From positions 1 to 33,608 of the forward strand of contig QHOX01000170.1 of NCBI GenBank assembly GCA_003219465.1: a DNA stretch of 33,608 nt, in the 5' to 3' direction. Source of the stretch: Verrucomicrobiota bacterium (GTDB lineage Bacteria > Verrucomicrobiota > Verrucomicrobiia > Chthoniobacterales > UBA10450). The position numbers and the translations under genes are program-made. Positions 9,603 to 19,746 of this stretch are shown piece by piece (position 1 is the stretch's first letter; every line of letters begins with the position of its first letter). The notes under the pieces were generated by a model. That model was not told the DNA's origin and did no database searches. It was given only the letters and a program-made list of their open reading frames with translations.

Positions 9603-10470
9603 AAAGATTGGATTAATTCAGATGCGTTGCGGCGCGGAACCGGAGAAGAATCTGGTGCGCGCGATTGAATTTGTTCGCGATGCTGCAAGGCAAGGCGCAG
9701 AGATTATGTGCCTGCCGGAGCTTTTTAGGTCGCAATACTTTTGTCAGACAGAGGATCACAAGAATTTCGATTTGGCCGAGGAAGTCCCGGGAGAATCAAC
9801 CGCTGTGCTGGGAAAAGTCGCTCGGGAAAGTGGTACAGTGATCATTGCGTCGCTCTTCGAGAGACGCAGCGCCGGCCTTTATCACAATACCGCGGCGATT
9901 ATCGACACAGATGGAAAATTGCTCGGCAAATATCGCAAAATGCATATTCCCGATGATCCGCTGTATCACGAAAAGTTTTACTTCGCGCCTGGCGATCTTG
10001 GATTCAAGGCGTGGGACACAGCGCGCGGCAAGATCGGCGTCTGCGTTTGCTGGGACCAATGGTATCCAGAAGCGGCGCGACTGACGGCGTTGCGAGGCGC
10101 GGAGATCATTTTTTATCCAACGGCAATCGGCTGGCATCCGAGCGAGAAAAAGGAATTTGGAAAAGCGCAACATTCTGCATGGGAGACAATTCAGCGCGGA
10201 CATGCGATCGCTAATGGGTGTTACGTCGCGGTGGCGAACCGCGTCGGTCACGAAGCGCCCGCCGGTGGAGATGGCATTGAATTTTGGGGCCAAAGTTTTG
10301 TGTGTGGCCCGGACGGCGAAATCATCGCGAAAGGTTCGATCGATCAAGAAGAGATTGTGGCGGCGGAAATCGATTGGGCTCGCGTCAACGAGCAGCGAAC
10401 ACATTGGCCGTTCTTGCGAGACCGCAGAATCGACGCCTACGGCGGCATTGAAGAGCGAATGATCGATTAG
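9598..10470 (+). CDS. aguB: Carbon-nitrogen hydrolase, N-carbamoylputrescine amidase-like
   Basis: 290 aa; KIGLIQMRCGAEPEKNL, LPELFRSQYFCQTED (Glu), KYRKMHIPDDPLYHEKFYFAPGD (Lys), GVCVCWDQWYPEAAR (Cys), AVANRVGHE. Confidence 0.88.
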   Translation: MTKIGLIQMRCGAEPEKNLVRAIEFVRDAARQGAEIMCLPELFRSQYFCQTEDHKNFDLAEEVPGESTAVLGKVARESGTVIIASLFERRSAGLYHNTAAIIDTDGKLLGKYRKMHIPDDPLYHEKFYFAPGDLGFKAWDTARGKIGVCVCWDQWYPEAARLTALRGAEIIFYPTAIGWHPSEKKEFGKAQHSAWETIQRGHAIANGCYVAVANRVGHEAPAGGDGIEFWGQSFVCGPDGEIIAKGSIDQEEIVAAEIDWARVNEQRTHWPFLRDRRIDAYGGIEERMID

Positions 10471-10575
10471 TTGCGGGCCGCTACGCACTACACGCGAAGT
10501 TCGCATGAGGCGGGCGTGTGTGCTCCCCGGAAACGGGCGCTGTTCCAACTCGCTCTTTGTGCTAATACGAGGGCG

Positions 10576-11928
10576 ATGACCACAAGCGCTGCCCAGTCGA
10601 GGCCGAGGCCTTGGTATCGCCCTTCGTTAACGGTGCAAATCATGATCGGGCTGGTTGTCGGCGGCGTGATCGGATGGCTGCGCCCCGATTGGGGCAACGC
10701 GGTTTATTTCTTGCGCGACATTTTCATTAACCTGATCAAGTCGATCATCGCGCCGCTTGTGTTCTCGACGATCGTGGTGGGAATCGCGGGCGCCGGTGCG
10801 CTCCGGAAGGTGGGGCGCATGGGAATCAAGGCGCTGATCTACTTCGAGATCGTCACCACCGCCGCGCTGTTCATTGGATTGGCCGTTGTCAATTTCACGA
10901 AGCCCGGCGCTGGGGTTACTCTCGCCGCTACCAATACCGACGTTCTAAAGACCATCGGCCAAACTCATCCAAAGACTTTCGTTGAAACGATCGTGCACGT
11001 TTTCCCCGCGAGCGTGATCGAGGCTATGGTGCGTGGCGATGTACTGCAGATCGTCGCGTTCAGCGTGCTCTTCGCGCTCGCCGTTACAGCCGTTGGCGAA
11101 AAAGGCAAACCAATTATCCGCGCGATGGACAGCCTGTCGCAGATCATGTTCAAGTTCACAAATTACGTGATGCTGTTTGCGCCGATCGGGGTCGGCGCGG
11201 CGATGGCTCACACCGTCGGCACGCAAGGTCTCCGTGTGCTGTTCAATCTAGGCAAATTAATCGGCTCACTTTATCTCGCGCTGCTGATTTTCATTTTGTT
11301 GATCTTCGGGCTTGTGATTTGGATCGCGCGGATTCCCCTGCGACAATTCGTCCGCGCAGTCCGCGAGCCCGCGGCACTCGCGTTTGCGACGACGAGTAGT
11401 GAGTCGGCGCTGCCGAAAGCGATGGAATCAATGGAGCGTTTCGGAGTGCCGCCGCACATCGTCGGGTTCGTGATGCCGACGGGTTATTCGTTCAATCTGA
11501 CCGGCTCGACATTGTATCTCGCAATGGCATCGGTGTTCGTCGCGCAGGCCGCCGAGACGACCATAGGCTGGCACATGTCGTTAGGCCAGCAGATCGCGAT
11601 GATGCTGACGTTGATGCTGACTTCCAAAGGAGTGGCCGGCGTGCCGCGGGCGTCGCTTGTCATTCTGCTGGGCGCGTTGAACTCGTTTGTGCCCTCAGGA
11701 CTCGGCCCGATCGGTGTAGCGGTTATTTTCGGCGTGGATGAATTGATGGACATGGGTCGCACCTGCGTCAACGTGATCGGCAATTGTCTCGCAACCGCGG
11801 TGGTCGCGCGCTGGGAGAGCGAATTCGATGACAGGCGCGCACGCGTGTTTGGCACGCCGGCCGAAGCCGAACTGGATTTGAAAACCGGCGAGGTCGCCTT
11901 CGCCGATGCCATCGCGCAGGGCGACTGA
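10576..11928 (+). CDS. Dicarboxylate/amino acid:cation symporter (SDF/DAACS family)
   Basis: IMIGLVVGGVIGW...FINLIKSIIAPLVFSTIVVGIAG...AFATTSSESALPKAMESMERFGVPPHIVGFVMPTGYSFNLTGSTLYLAMASVF. The first good start is ATG 10576. Confidence 0.93.
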   Translation: MTTSAAQSRPRPWYRPSLTVQIMIGLVVGGVIGWLRPDWGNAVYFLRDIFINLIKSIIAPLVFSTIVVGIAGAGALRKVGRMGIKALIYFEIVTTAALFIGLAVVNFTKPGAGVTLAATNTDVLKTIGQTHPKTFVETIVHVFPASVIEAMVRGDVLQIVAFSVLFALAVTAVGEKGKPIIRAMDSLSQIMFKFTNYVMLFAPIGVGAAMAHTVGTQGLRVLFNLGKLIGSLYLALLIFILLIFGLVIWIARIPLRQFVRAVREPAALAFATTSSESALPKAMESMERFGVPPHIVGFVMPTGYSFNLTGSTLYLAMASVFVAQAAETTIGWHMSLGQQIAMMLTLMLTSKGVAGVPRASLVILLGALNSFVPSGLGPIGVAVIFGVDELMDMGRTCVNVIGNCLATAVVARWESEFDDRRARVFGTPAEAELDLKTGEVAFADAIAQGD

Positions 11929-11989
11929 GAATACTACCAGAGCCTGCGCGCGACGGCGACGGGCTATGCACCGGATCCAAGATGGGGGG

Positions 11990-12011
11990 GTAACAATTTT
12001 GTTACTTTTTT
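11990..12011 (+). terminator. AT-rich hairpin plus T-run downstream of the symporter, possible terminator
   Basis: gtaacaa-tt-ttgttac followed by tttttt. The stem is weak (7 bp, AT-rich). Confidence 0.5.
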
Positions 12012-12099
12012 GCGACTGACACGCACGGGCGCGCGCGAATAGGAAATGAATTGACAAGCAACTCACATTACAGAAGTGTCACAAACTCTAATCCAACCT

Positions 12100-14376
12100 A
12101 TGAAGAAAATACTCGCTATAACCTTAATATTCTCTGCTATTGGCTTGGGCGTAATCGCATTTGGCGTAGGCGGCTCGCCTCGCCCGAATGCAAACGCTGA
12201 CGCCGTTTACCAAGGCCCGGACGTGGACACTGCCAGCGCGGTCGTGCAACTTAAAGGTGATCCCGTAAGTACCAATCCTAGTACGAAGCCGACACGCGGC
12301 AGAAAAATCGATTTCAATGGCCAGGCGGTAAGATCATACCGTGCGCAGTTGGCTGCTGGACGGAACGAATTCAAACAGTGGCTGCGCGCAAATGCACCCA
12401 GACCGAGGGTGACGAGCGAGTACGACATCTCACTTAACGCAGTGGCTGTGCAACTCAACGGGACACCCCTGGCGACACTTGCAGCCGCACCGATGGTACA
12501 AAGCGCCGAGTACAACGCGCTTTACCATCCTAACCTCAGCGAGAGCTACAAGATCATCAACGCGTCTGACGCCTGGACCGCCGCTGGCGGCAGGGCAAAT
12601 GCCGGTGCCGGCATAAAAATCGCCGATATCGATACCGGTATCGATAACAACCACCCTTTCTTTGATCCGACCGGCTTCAATTTTCCCACAGAAGGCGGAC
12701 CCTGGCCCAAGTGCGACGCTGCGGACAGCGCTTCGCATCACCAGGATCAGGACTGCAACTACACCTCAGCCAAAGTCATTGTTGCCAAGGTTTTCTTTAA
12801 CAAGGCCAAACAACAAGGCCTCGACGCCCAAGCAATCCAGGATCACGGCACACACACGGCCGGAATCGCGGCGGGCGTGACCGGCAAGACTGCGGTGGTG
12901 AATGGCGTGAGCATCGACGACATGTCGGGGATCGCGCCGGGCGCCTGGCTGGGTAACTATAATGTTTTCCCCGGCGACCTTCTCAGCGCCCGCAGCGAGG
13001 ATCTCCTCAACGCCGTCGATGCCGCAATCGCTGACGGAATGGACGTTATCAATTTCTCAATAGGCGGGTTACGGCCGAACTCGGCAGGGAGGGACGTTCT
13101 CACGGTCGGCATGGACAATGCGGTCGACGCTGGCCTCGTTGTTTCCGTGGCCGCCGGCAACAGCGGTCCCGGGGCTGGTACTCTAGAATCACCCGGCCGG
13201 GCGCCCAAAGTCATTGCCGTCGGCGCGAGCACAAACCAGCATTTCGTCGGCCAACCGTTCACGTATCCTGCGAGCGGCGGAACGACGATCGGCGCGGCCG
13301 TCGGAGAGTTTCCTCCCCTTCCCACCGCCTCGTATGATCTTTTCGACACGCACAGCACTGCTTGCACCAGTGTCGATCCAGGCGCCTCCGGCAAGCTGGC
13401 GATAGTCGACCGCGGGGCTTGCACGTTCAGCACGAAGGTCCGCAACGCGATCGCGGCTGGCGCTCTCGGCGTGGTTGTGATCAATAATGTCGCCGGCGAC
13501 CCGATCGGGATGGCAAAGGACGGACTGGGTGGCGACGACCTGCCAGCAGTCATGATCAGCAAGAACGACGGGGCAGCGCTGCGGGCCGCTAACCCCGACG
13601 ATGCGTCAGCGGACGCGACGTTGCAGGAGTTTGTCACTACTGGCAACCAGGATATCCTCGCCGGCTTCAGTAGCCAGGGTCCGACGACCCCGGACATGCT
13701 CATCAAGCCCGACCTGACCTCGGTCGGAGTCAACGTCCTCAGCTCCATCACGTGTGTCGGCAAAGGACCGGATTGCCCCGGCGACGGCAGCGGTTGGGCT
13801 TTCTTCCAAGGCACCTCGATGTCGACGCCGCACATCGCGGGCTCAGCGGCCGTGCTCTTAGGGCTCCATCCGACTTGGTCGCCCGCACAAGTCAAGTCGG
13901 CTCTCGTCAATCGCGCCGACTTGGTCGTGAAGGATGCCATCACTGGCTTGCACGACATCGGTCCGACGGCGCAGGGTGCAGGGCGCGAGAACCTGTCCGT
14001 AGCTGCAGACGCAACGACGTGGCTGGATCCCGTCTCGGCGAGTTTCGGCAAGGTCGCGGTCGGCCATCCGACGTCGTTAAACATCACGCTGTCCAACCCG
14101 ACGGGCAGCCCCGAAACGTTCACCGTCTCGGTCACGAAGTTTACTCCGGATACCTTCGGGGGAACGGTTTTGAGTATTTACGATGCTGGCACCCTAAGCT
14201 CGGGCGACGACCGGATCACCGTCCCCGGCAGCGTGACGGTACCGGCCAACGGTTCGACCACGATGACAGTGACCGTCAATTCAAGTAACGGCGATGTGGT
14301 CCAGGGTTGGATCAACCTCGATGGCCCCGGATCGAACGACCTGCACTTCGCGTATTATGCCCAGGTAGGCAAATAA
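12100..14376 (+). CDS. Secreted subtilisin-like S8 serine protease with PA-domain insertion
   Basis: Signal peptide MKKILAITLIFSAIGLGVIAFG; catalytic Asp IADIDTGID, His DHGTHTAGIAAG, Ser GTSMSTPHIAGSAAVLLGLHP; PA-like ACTSVDPGASGKLAIVDRGACTFSTKVRNAIAAGALGVVVINN. Confidence 0.95.
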   Translation: MKKILAITLIFSAIGLGVIAFGVGGSPRPNANADAVYQGPDVDTASAVVQLKGDPVSTNPSTKPTRGRKIDFNGQAVRSYRAQLAAGRNEFKQWLRANAPRPRVTSEYDISLNAVAVQLNGTPLATLAAAPMVQSAEYNALYHPNLSESYKIINASDAWTAAGGRANAGAGIKIADIDTGIDNNHPFFDPTGFNFPTEGGPWPKCDAADSASHHQDQDCNYTSAKVIVAKVFFNKAKQQGLDAQAIQDHGTHTAGIAAGVTGKTAVVNGVSIDDMSGIAPGAWLGNYNVFPGDLLSARSEDLLNAVDAAIADGMDVINFSIGGLRPNSAGRDVLTVGMDNAVDAGLVVSVAAGNSGPGAGTLESPGRAPKVIAVGASTNQHFVGQPFTYPASGGTTIGAAVGEFPPLPTASYDLFDTHSTACTSVDPGASGKLAIVDRGACTFSTKVRNAIAAGALGVVVINNVAGDPIGMAKDGLGGDDLPAVMISKNDGAALRAANPDDASADATLQEFVTTGNQDILAGFSSQGPTTPDMLIKPDLTSVGVNVLSSITCVGKGPDCPGDGSGWAFFQGTSMSTPHIAGSAAVLLGLHPTWSPAQVKSALVNRADLVVKDAITGLHDIGPTAQGAGRENLSVAADATTWLDPVSASFGKVAVGHPTSLNITLSNPTGSPETFTVSVTKFTPDTFGGTVLSIYDAGTLSSGDDRITVPGSVTVPANGSTTMTVTVNSSNGDVVQGWINLDGPGSNDLHFAYYAQVGK

Positions 14377-14406
14377 CAACTCGAAACGCGAAGTAGTTTC
14401 TACGAA

Positions 14407-14440
14407 ACAGGGACGCGGGAAACCGCGTCCCTGTTTTTGT
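14407..14440 (+). terminator. Rho-independent terminator of the S8 protease gene
   Basis: acagggacgcgg-gaaa-ccgcgtccctgt followed by tttttgt: perfect 12-bp stem, GAAA tetraloop, U-tract. Confidence 0.95.
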
Positions 14441-14491
14441 TCGGCGAAAGAGGATTCAGGGCATCGACAACTCTGAATCGCTTCGCTTAAA

Positions 14492-14920
14492 GTGGGGCTT
14501 GTGATAGCAGCTTTGCACACATCCGCCAACGCAATCTATCTGATGCAGATCTTGGTCGCTGCTTTTCTGGCGATTCTTTTCCTCCAGTCGGGCATTGATA
14601 AGATCGTTGATCGCCGCGGAAATCTTGAATGGCTAAAAGGACACTTCGCTACAAGTCCACTGGCGGGAACTGTTCCCGCGCTGCTAAGTGCCATCACAAT
14701 CCTCGAAGTCGCTGCCGGCGTGCTGAGCGCGCTTGGCTGCCTGCTTCTGCTTGTCATGCGAGATTCGACACTCGCGTTCTGCGGCGCGGTCATTTCCGCA
14801 ACTGCGATCATTGCGTTGTTTTTTGGGCAGCGAGTCGCAAAAGATTATGCAGGCGCTGCGGTGCTTGTTCCCTACTTTCTGCTTACGCTGGTCGCAATTT
14901 ATCTGCTCGCGCAAGGGTAA
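14492..14920 (+). CDS. DoxX-like small integral membrane protein
   Basis: 142 aa, four hydrophobic segments, LFLQSGIDKIVDRRGNLEWLKGHF motif; GTG start. Confidence 0.6.
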   Translation: MGLVIAALHTSANAIYLMQILVAAFLAILFLQSGIDKIVDRRGNLEWLKGHFATSPLAGTVPALLSAITILEVAAGVLSALGCLLLLVMRDSTLAFCGAVISATAIIALFFGQRVAKDYAGAAVLVPYFLLTLVAIYLLAQG

Positions 14921-15050
14921 ACGAGTGAGAATCCGCGCTAATCTTTCAGAAGGCGCCACACGGACAGGTGCAATTGCAAACGAGTCCTAGACGAAACCGA
15001 TTCGGATCTCCGGACAATGCGATCAATCCCATGCAGGCGATATTCTGCTG

Positions 15051-16934
15051 TTGCCGATGGCGATAATCGCATTTTGGACGCTCGCATACGACCTTGTTCT
15101 TGTCGCCAGATGGCCAGCGCAAACGATCACATGGTGTTTCCTGGCATTCGCGTTAGCGGGCGGTGTTGCGTTGGGACGTTTGTGGACGAAAACAGGCGCA
15201 ATCCCCGGCAAAGGTTATCGATTTCATCCCTCGCAGCTTCTGCTGTTGGCTTTGGGCTTAGGTTACGCGATCACAGCCCTCTTTGTGCGACGGCCGAATC
15301 AGGATGACGTGGTGTATTTCCACAGAGTTCTTAGTCAACTACTCGACCTTCACCAGCCCATCTTCCTGCGTCAGACCAGTGTCGATATGGACGCGGCAGC
15401 GTTTTCACCCGTCCATCTGGCGACCAGTTACGAAATGTTCATAGCGTTCTCGGGCCACTGGCTTGGCCTCGATCCTCTCTATTTCTATCAGGTAGTTGGT
15501 CACGTAATTACCGCCTTTGCGCTTCCATTTGTTCTCTATTGGTGCGCTCGTCGAATCCAATTGGACCGCTGGCCTGCAGCGATTGGGGCCGCGCTCGGTA
15601 TGGGATTTCTGCTTCTCGCTGACAGGTCACCGTTCGGTGTGCTGCTCGGAGCTGTTAAGTCACTGCAGTCGGCCGACTCTGCCGGATGGGTTGGATTTGC
15701 AACTGTTGCCGGCTACATGTGGCAGGGTAAAGCGATCGTTTTAATTTTGTTTTTGCCGATCGGTCTGGCGCTCAGTTACCGCTTCCTCGGTAGCGGTAAC
15801 ACAAGTGATCTCGTGTGGCTTACACTTCTCGGCATTGCCGGGGTAGGTCTAAGCAATCCAGCGCTTTATCTGATTCCTGCTGTTATTGGATGTTCTTGTG
15901 TGGCCTTTTTTATGCTTCAGGTATTCCAACACGAAGCGCGCGAAAATTTATGGAAGCAGGTTCGCCGTAGCGTCCTGCTCGCGATTCCGCTTATGTACCC
16001 AGTCGCGATATTGGCCGCGCTAAAAGCCGACATGATCCCAAAGCCAATTGACATCCACTTTCTTGGGCCAAGGTACATGCCATGGAGTGAAGCGGTCGGG
16101 TATGCTGTTGGAGGGTCGACTGAGCACCTCCGTAATATCGTGCTCATGATTGCTGTGCCGTTGGTCATCGTCAGGGGGAAAAATGGGCTTTTTCTATTCT
16201 TCTACTTGTGTGCTGTCTGGCTGTTTTGCTTGAATCCCTTGCTCACACACGTGTGGATGGAAAACATTCTTGCGGCGACTTATTTCCGGTTGGTTTATCT
16301 CCTGCAACTGCCGCTGCTCTGCGCGTTGCTTGGGGCTGCAGTGCCTCGGCTGGCGCAGCCAGCTAGCCTTTTGAGATATCGACTAATAACTGTGGCAGCG
16401 GTCTTGGCGATTCTTGTGAGTTTCCTTTTCACCTGGCACGGAATATCGATCCTGCCAAAAAATGAGAACCTTGGCATCGGCTGGAAGTCGCCACGTGAGT
16501 ACCAGCTGCTCCCGGCGAATGTTGAGTTTGCCAAAGCAGCAGGCAAATACATCGCGCACGCCAAACTGCTCGTACCCATTTGGACGGCCGGCTGCGAGTT
16601 GCCGCTCCTGTTTCCTGAAATGAAAGTGGTTGCGCCCCGACTGGTCACGTATTATTTCGCTAACGCCGGCAATCCTGAAGAAGGCAACCTTCGCAACCAA
16701 GCCGCGGCTTTTATTATCGGAGAGCAGTTCGGCAGTCCCGACCGAGTCAAGGCGTTGGAAATGAACTTTCGGAAAGTAATAGAAACTGGCCGCGCAAATG
16801 CAGTTGCCGTTCCGACATCAGAGAGCAAAAGAGTATTGGCGACACTGAAATCGATTGACCCTGGCTGGCACCGCGTTTTAGAAGCGGGCGGATTGGTGTT
16901 GCTGTTGCCAAATGGCGCTGAACCACCAGGCTAA
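15051..16934 (+). CDS. Large polytopic membrane protein of unknown function, possibly GT-C-like
   Basis: 627 aa, multiple TM segments, RRPNQDDVVYFHRVL acidic motif after early TMs, soluble C-terminus. Confidence 0.6.
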   Translation: MPMAIIAFWTLAYDLVLVARWPAQTITWCFLAFALAGGVALGRLWTKTGAIPGKGYRFHPSQLLLLALGLGYAITALFVRRPNQDDVVYFHRVLSQLLDLHQPIFLRQTSVDMDAAAFSPVHLATSYEMFIAFSGHWLGLDPLYFYQVVGHVITAFALPFVLYWCARRIQLDRWPAAIGAALGMGFLLLADRSPFGVLLGAVKSLQSADSAGWVGFATVAGYMWQGKAIVLILFLPIGLALSYRFLGSGNTSDLVWLTLLGIAGVGLSNPALYLIPAVIGCSCVAFFMLQVFQHEARENLWKQVRRSVLLAIPLMYPVAILAALKADMIPKPIDIHFLGPRYMPWSEAVGYAVGGSTEHLRNIVLMIAVPLVIVRGKNGLFLFFYLCAVWLFCLNPLLTHVWMENILAATYFRLVYLLQLPLLCALLGAAVPRLAQPASLLRYRLITVAAVLAILVSFLFTWHGISILPKNENLGIGWKSPREYQLLPANVEFAKAAGKYIAHAKLLVPIWTAGCELPLLFPEMKVVAPRLVTYYFANAGNPEEGNLRNQAAAFIIGEQFGSPDRVKALEMNFRKVIETGRANAVAVPTSESKRVLATLKSIDPGWHRVLEAGGLVLLLPNGAEPPG

Positions 16935-16980
16935 CGGCGGCGTGTCCCGCTTCGCTGCGAATTTCGCTGGAGAAAGAAGC

Positions 16981-17005
16981 GCCCCGTGCTTAGCTGCAAC
17001 GGGGC
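16981..17005. terminator. Hairpin downstream of the polytopic protein gene
   Basis: gccccgt-gcttagctgca-acggggc, 7-bp perfect stem without a U-tract. Confidence 0.35.
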
Positions 17006-17032
17006 AGGGTCACTAGAACTCGCCGCAGCTTT

Positions 17033-18118
17033 ATGCAGATCACGAATGACATTGCTTCTGAGCCGTGCATTGACGAATCGATCGGCTCGAATCAGCCAGA
17101 TGCTTGCCTGTCCCTGGCGAAATCGCCATACGTGGCCAGTGCCGCTGAAGCGGTGAAGAATTATCGCGAGAACCCTGCTGCGACTTGGTACAAGGACAAC
17201 ACTGATCCGAATGATCCAGGTGACAAATACGCATTCCAGCGGCTGCGTCAAACTTGCTTCACTCCTCATGTGGTCCCAAAATTCAAGCTCTGTCGAGAGG
17301 ACAAGTTCTACGCGATCGGCTCCTGTTTTGCGCGAGGTATCGAAAAGGCGCTCGCAGCGCAGAATGTGATCGTTGAGAGCGTTGCGCCGGAATTCGTTAA
17401 GCTTCAGCCAGCCAACAGCGAGACCTCAGGCCTCGGCTTTACGAACAAGTACAACACGTACTCGATCCTAAACGAACTTCGGTGGGCGCTTGATCCAGAG
17501 GCAGAATTCCCGCGCGACTCCATTGTTCCATTAACAAAAACAACCTGGTATGATCCACACACAAACCCGACATTGAGTTTTGTCGATTTGGAAGAAACCC
17601 TTCAGCGCCGGGCTGTAATGCAGGCAGTCACGAAGCGTATAACAGATTGTCGCGGGGTCATTGTTACACTTGGTCTTGCAGAAGTGTGGCGCGACGCCAA
17701 GGCGAATGTTTTCGTTAACCGTACTCCCATTCCGTCCTTGTTTAAGAGCGACCCTGATCGTTATGAGTTTCAACTGAGCAACTTCGTTGAAAACTGGGCT
17801 AATCTGGAAGCGACCTATGAATTGCTGACTCGCTATGGACATCCTGATTTTCACATTATCGTGACGGTTTCGCCTGTGCCTTTGATGAACACTTTTTCAA
17901 CCATGGACATTGTCGTTGCGAATGCATGGGCCAAGTCGCTTTTAAGAGCCGTCGCACAGGAATGGGCGATGGCACATCCCAACGTAGATTACTTTCCAAG
18001 TTACGAGATCGTACAAAACTCCGATCATGCCGCAGTATGGGAAAAGGACTTGAGGCATGTCACAGGCCCAGCCGTACAGCACATTATAAAGTTGTTTCTA
18101 CGAAAGTACATCGACTGA
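17033..18118 (+). CDS. GSCFA-domain protein
   Basis: KFYAIGSCFARGIEKAL carries the signature GSCFA motif; also NTYSILNELRWAL, VTLGLAEVW and VSPVPLMNTF typical of the family. Confidence 0.85.
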   Translation: MQITNDIASEPCIDESIGSNQPDACLSLAKSPYVASAAEAVKNYRENPAATWYKDNTDPNDPGDKYAFQRLRQTCFTPHVVPKFKLCREDKFYAIGSCFARGIEKALAAQNVIVESVAPEFVKLQPANSETSGLGFTNKYNTYSILNELRWALDPEAEFPRDSIVPLTKTTWYDPHTNPTLSFVDLEETLQRRAVMQAVTKRITDCRGVIVTLGLAEVWRDAKANVFVNRTPIPSLFKSDPDRYEFQLSNFVENWANLEATYELLTRYGHPDFHIIVTVSPVPLMNTFSTMDIVVANAWAKSLLRAVAQEWAMAHPNVDYFPSYEIVQNSDHAAVWEKDLRHVTGPAVQHIIKLFLRKYID

Positions 18119-18226
18119 AACCAATATGAGCTGATAATGCCTGCGATGTGGTTCGTTACTTGACGCGCAACAGCTCACGAATGCGAGACGCGGGATTCAG
18201 TTGCAGACCTAGACTTCAGCCGACTG

Positions 18227-18964
18227 TTAGCGCTGTGATGCAAACAGATTCACGTAGCAATCTGGGTCCTCGGTAATTGAACCCGAACGCAGCGGGACAA
18301 GCCCACGCCTTGTTACTTCGGAAACCGTCATCTTCTTCGTTGTCAGAGCATCAATCAATTCAACCCAATTCGCCCCGGCCTGTTTCAGGCCGTAAGGCCA
18401 GAGTTCCAGGAGCAACTTGACAGCCGGATTATCGTCTAGAAGACGGCCCGTCCCGCGCAAGGCATGAAGCTCGTATCCCTGGACATCCATCTTGATGAAG
18501 TCAACGCGCTGACCGGGTTTGAAGTACTCGTCGAGCGCGACCATTTCGATTTGCAAGACCAGCCGTGCAGAGTTGTCAGCCAAATAGGTGCGATGGTCCA
18601 CATTGAGTGTGTCCGAAAGGTAGAGCTCTGACTTACCGCTGCGCTCCCCCACCGCCGCTTGCGAGAGGTACATGTTTGAAAATCCGCGCGCGGTTGCGCG
18701 CAACCGTTTGAAATTTTCTGGCGCCGGTTCAAAGGAATAGACAACGCCGGTAGGACCAACACAGCGGGCGAGAAATTCCGAGTAGATCCCGATATTCGCG
18801 CCGGCATCTACCGCGACAGCGCCGGGAACCAAAATTTGTCGGAGTAGCTGTCGCTCCGCGTGATCGGCATAAGCCTTGTAAGCAGCATAGATCGGTCGGT
18901 AGATTGGAAACGCATGTTGGTAAAGCTTATTCCCGAAAGTGCGAAGAACTGAAACTCCTGACAT
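18227..18964 (-). CDS. FkbM-family methyltransferase
   Basis: GAVAVDAGANIGIYSEFLARCVGPTGVVYSFEPAPENFKRL...VDFIKMDVQGYELHALRG. Start ATG at 18962-18964 overlaps the upstream stop as TGATG. Confidence 0.9.
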   Translation of the reverse strand: MSGVSVLRTFGNKLYQHAFPIYRPIYAAYKAYADHAERQLLRQILVPGAVAVDAGANIGIYSEFLARCVGPTGVVYSFEPAPENFKRLRATARGFSNMYLSQAAVGERSGKSELYLSDTLNVDHRTYLADNSARLVLQIEMVALDEYFKPGQRVDFIKMDVQGYELHALRGTGRLLDDNPAVKLLLELWPYGLKQAGANWVELIDALTTKKMTVSEVTRRGLVPLRSGSITEDPDCYVNLFASQR

Positions 18965-19746
18965 CAGCGGCGCGGTAGAACTATCGTAAAAAATGACGCG
19001 CATAGCCGCGGGAAACAGCGGCTGAGAAGCAGGTCCATGGCAAAAAATGCGCGGTAAAGCCAAGCAGGAACCGGCAATTTATGGGATATCCCGCCAGTAG
19101 CCATGTAAGACATCGAGCTAAAGAACCGAACCGAGCCATTCGCCACATCGTAGTTCTCACTCAAATTCTCAGCCCAATCGCGCCGGCAGAAGAAAATTAG
19201 CCATGGCAACGCGATGTTCGCAGACGCCAGCGGCCCTCGAACATCTTTCAGCTCCGGCTCAGAAATCTCGAAGTCAACTGGCTCGTAGTGCAAATACTTA
19301 AAGATCGGAGTCGATACGCGTGAAAAGAACGGTTCAGTGGCGATGATTTTGCCGCCGGGTTTCAACTTGTTTGCGGCGCGATTGAGAAACGCAATAGGAC
19401 TCTTCAGGTGATGCAGCACATTGGTCAGCGTAATAACATCAAAGCTTTCGTCCCTAATCGCATCGAATTTATCGATTTCGTGGCAGTCAAACACAAGATC
19501 AAGATAGTCGAGGTCCAGCACATCGCTGGTGACAACGTTTGGGAGAAATTGTTTCAGTGGCGACGTGCCGCTTCCTACCTCCAGTACGGAGAGCGTTACG
19601 AGATCGGGAATGCCCTCGAACTGATCACGGTAAAGTTCGCGGTACCAGAAGAGAAGATTTTGATTCGCACCGAGGCGCGCGCGATTGCGCAATGTCACGG
19701 CGCGATCCTGAGTCTTCTCGCTTTGCACCATCATGCCGCGCCTCAT
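18964..19746 (-). CDS. Class I SAM-dependent methyltransferase
   Basis: VLEVGSGTSPLKQFLPNVVTSDVLDLDYLD...FDVITLTNVLHHLKSPIAFLNRAANKLKPGGKIIATEPF. Confidence 0.85.
   Translation of the reverse strand: MRRGMMVQSEKTQDRAVTLRNRARLGANQNLLFWYRELYRDQFEGIPDLVTLSVLEVGSGTSPLKQFLPNVVTSDVLDLDYLDLVFDCHEIDKFDAIRDESFDVITLTNVLHHLKSPIAFLNRAANKLKPGGKIIATEPFFSRVSTPIFKYLHYEPVDFEISEPELKDVRGPLASANIALPWLIFFCRRDWAENLSENYDVANGSVRFFSSMSYMATGGISHKLPVPAWLYRAFFAMDLLLSRCFPRLCASFFTIVLPRR

Noticed and set aside
9796-10548. 250-aa minus-strand ORF
   Set aside because: Antisense to the aguB-like gene, which has the intact Glu-Lys-Cys catalytic signature.
12051-12075. TTGACA upstream of the S8 protease as a sigma-70 promoter
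   Set aside because: A -35-like hexamer is present but no convincing -10 box at proper spacing.
12957-14135. 392-aa minus-strand ORF
   Set aside because: Antisense to the S8 protease, which has clear catalytic motifs; this is a typical long shadow ORF in GC-rich coding DNA.
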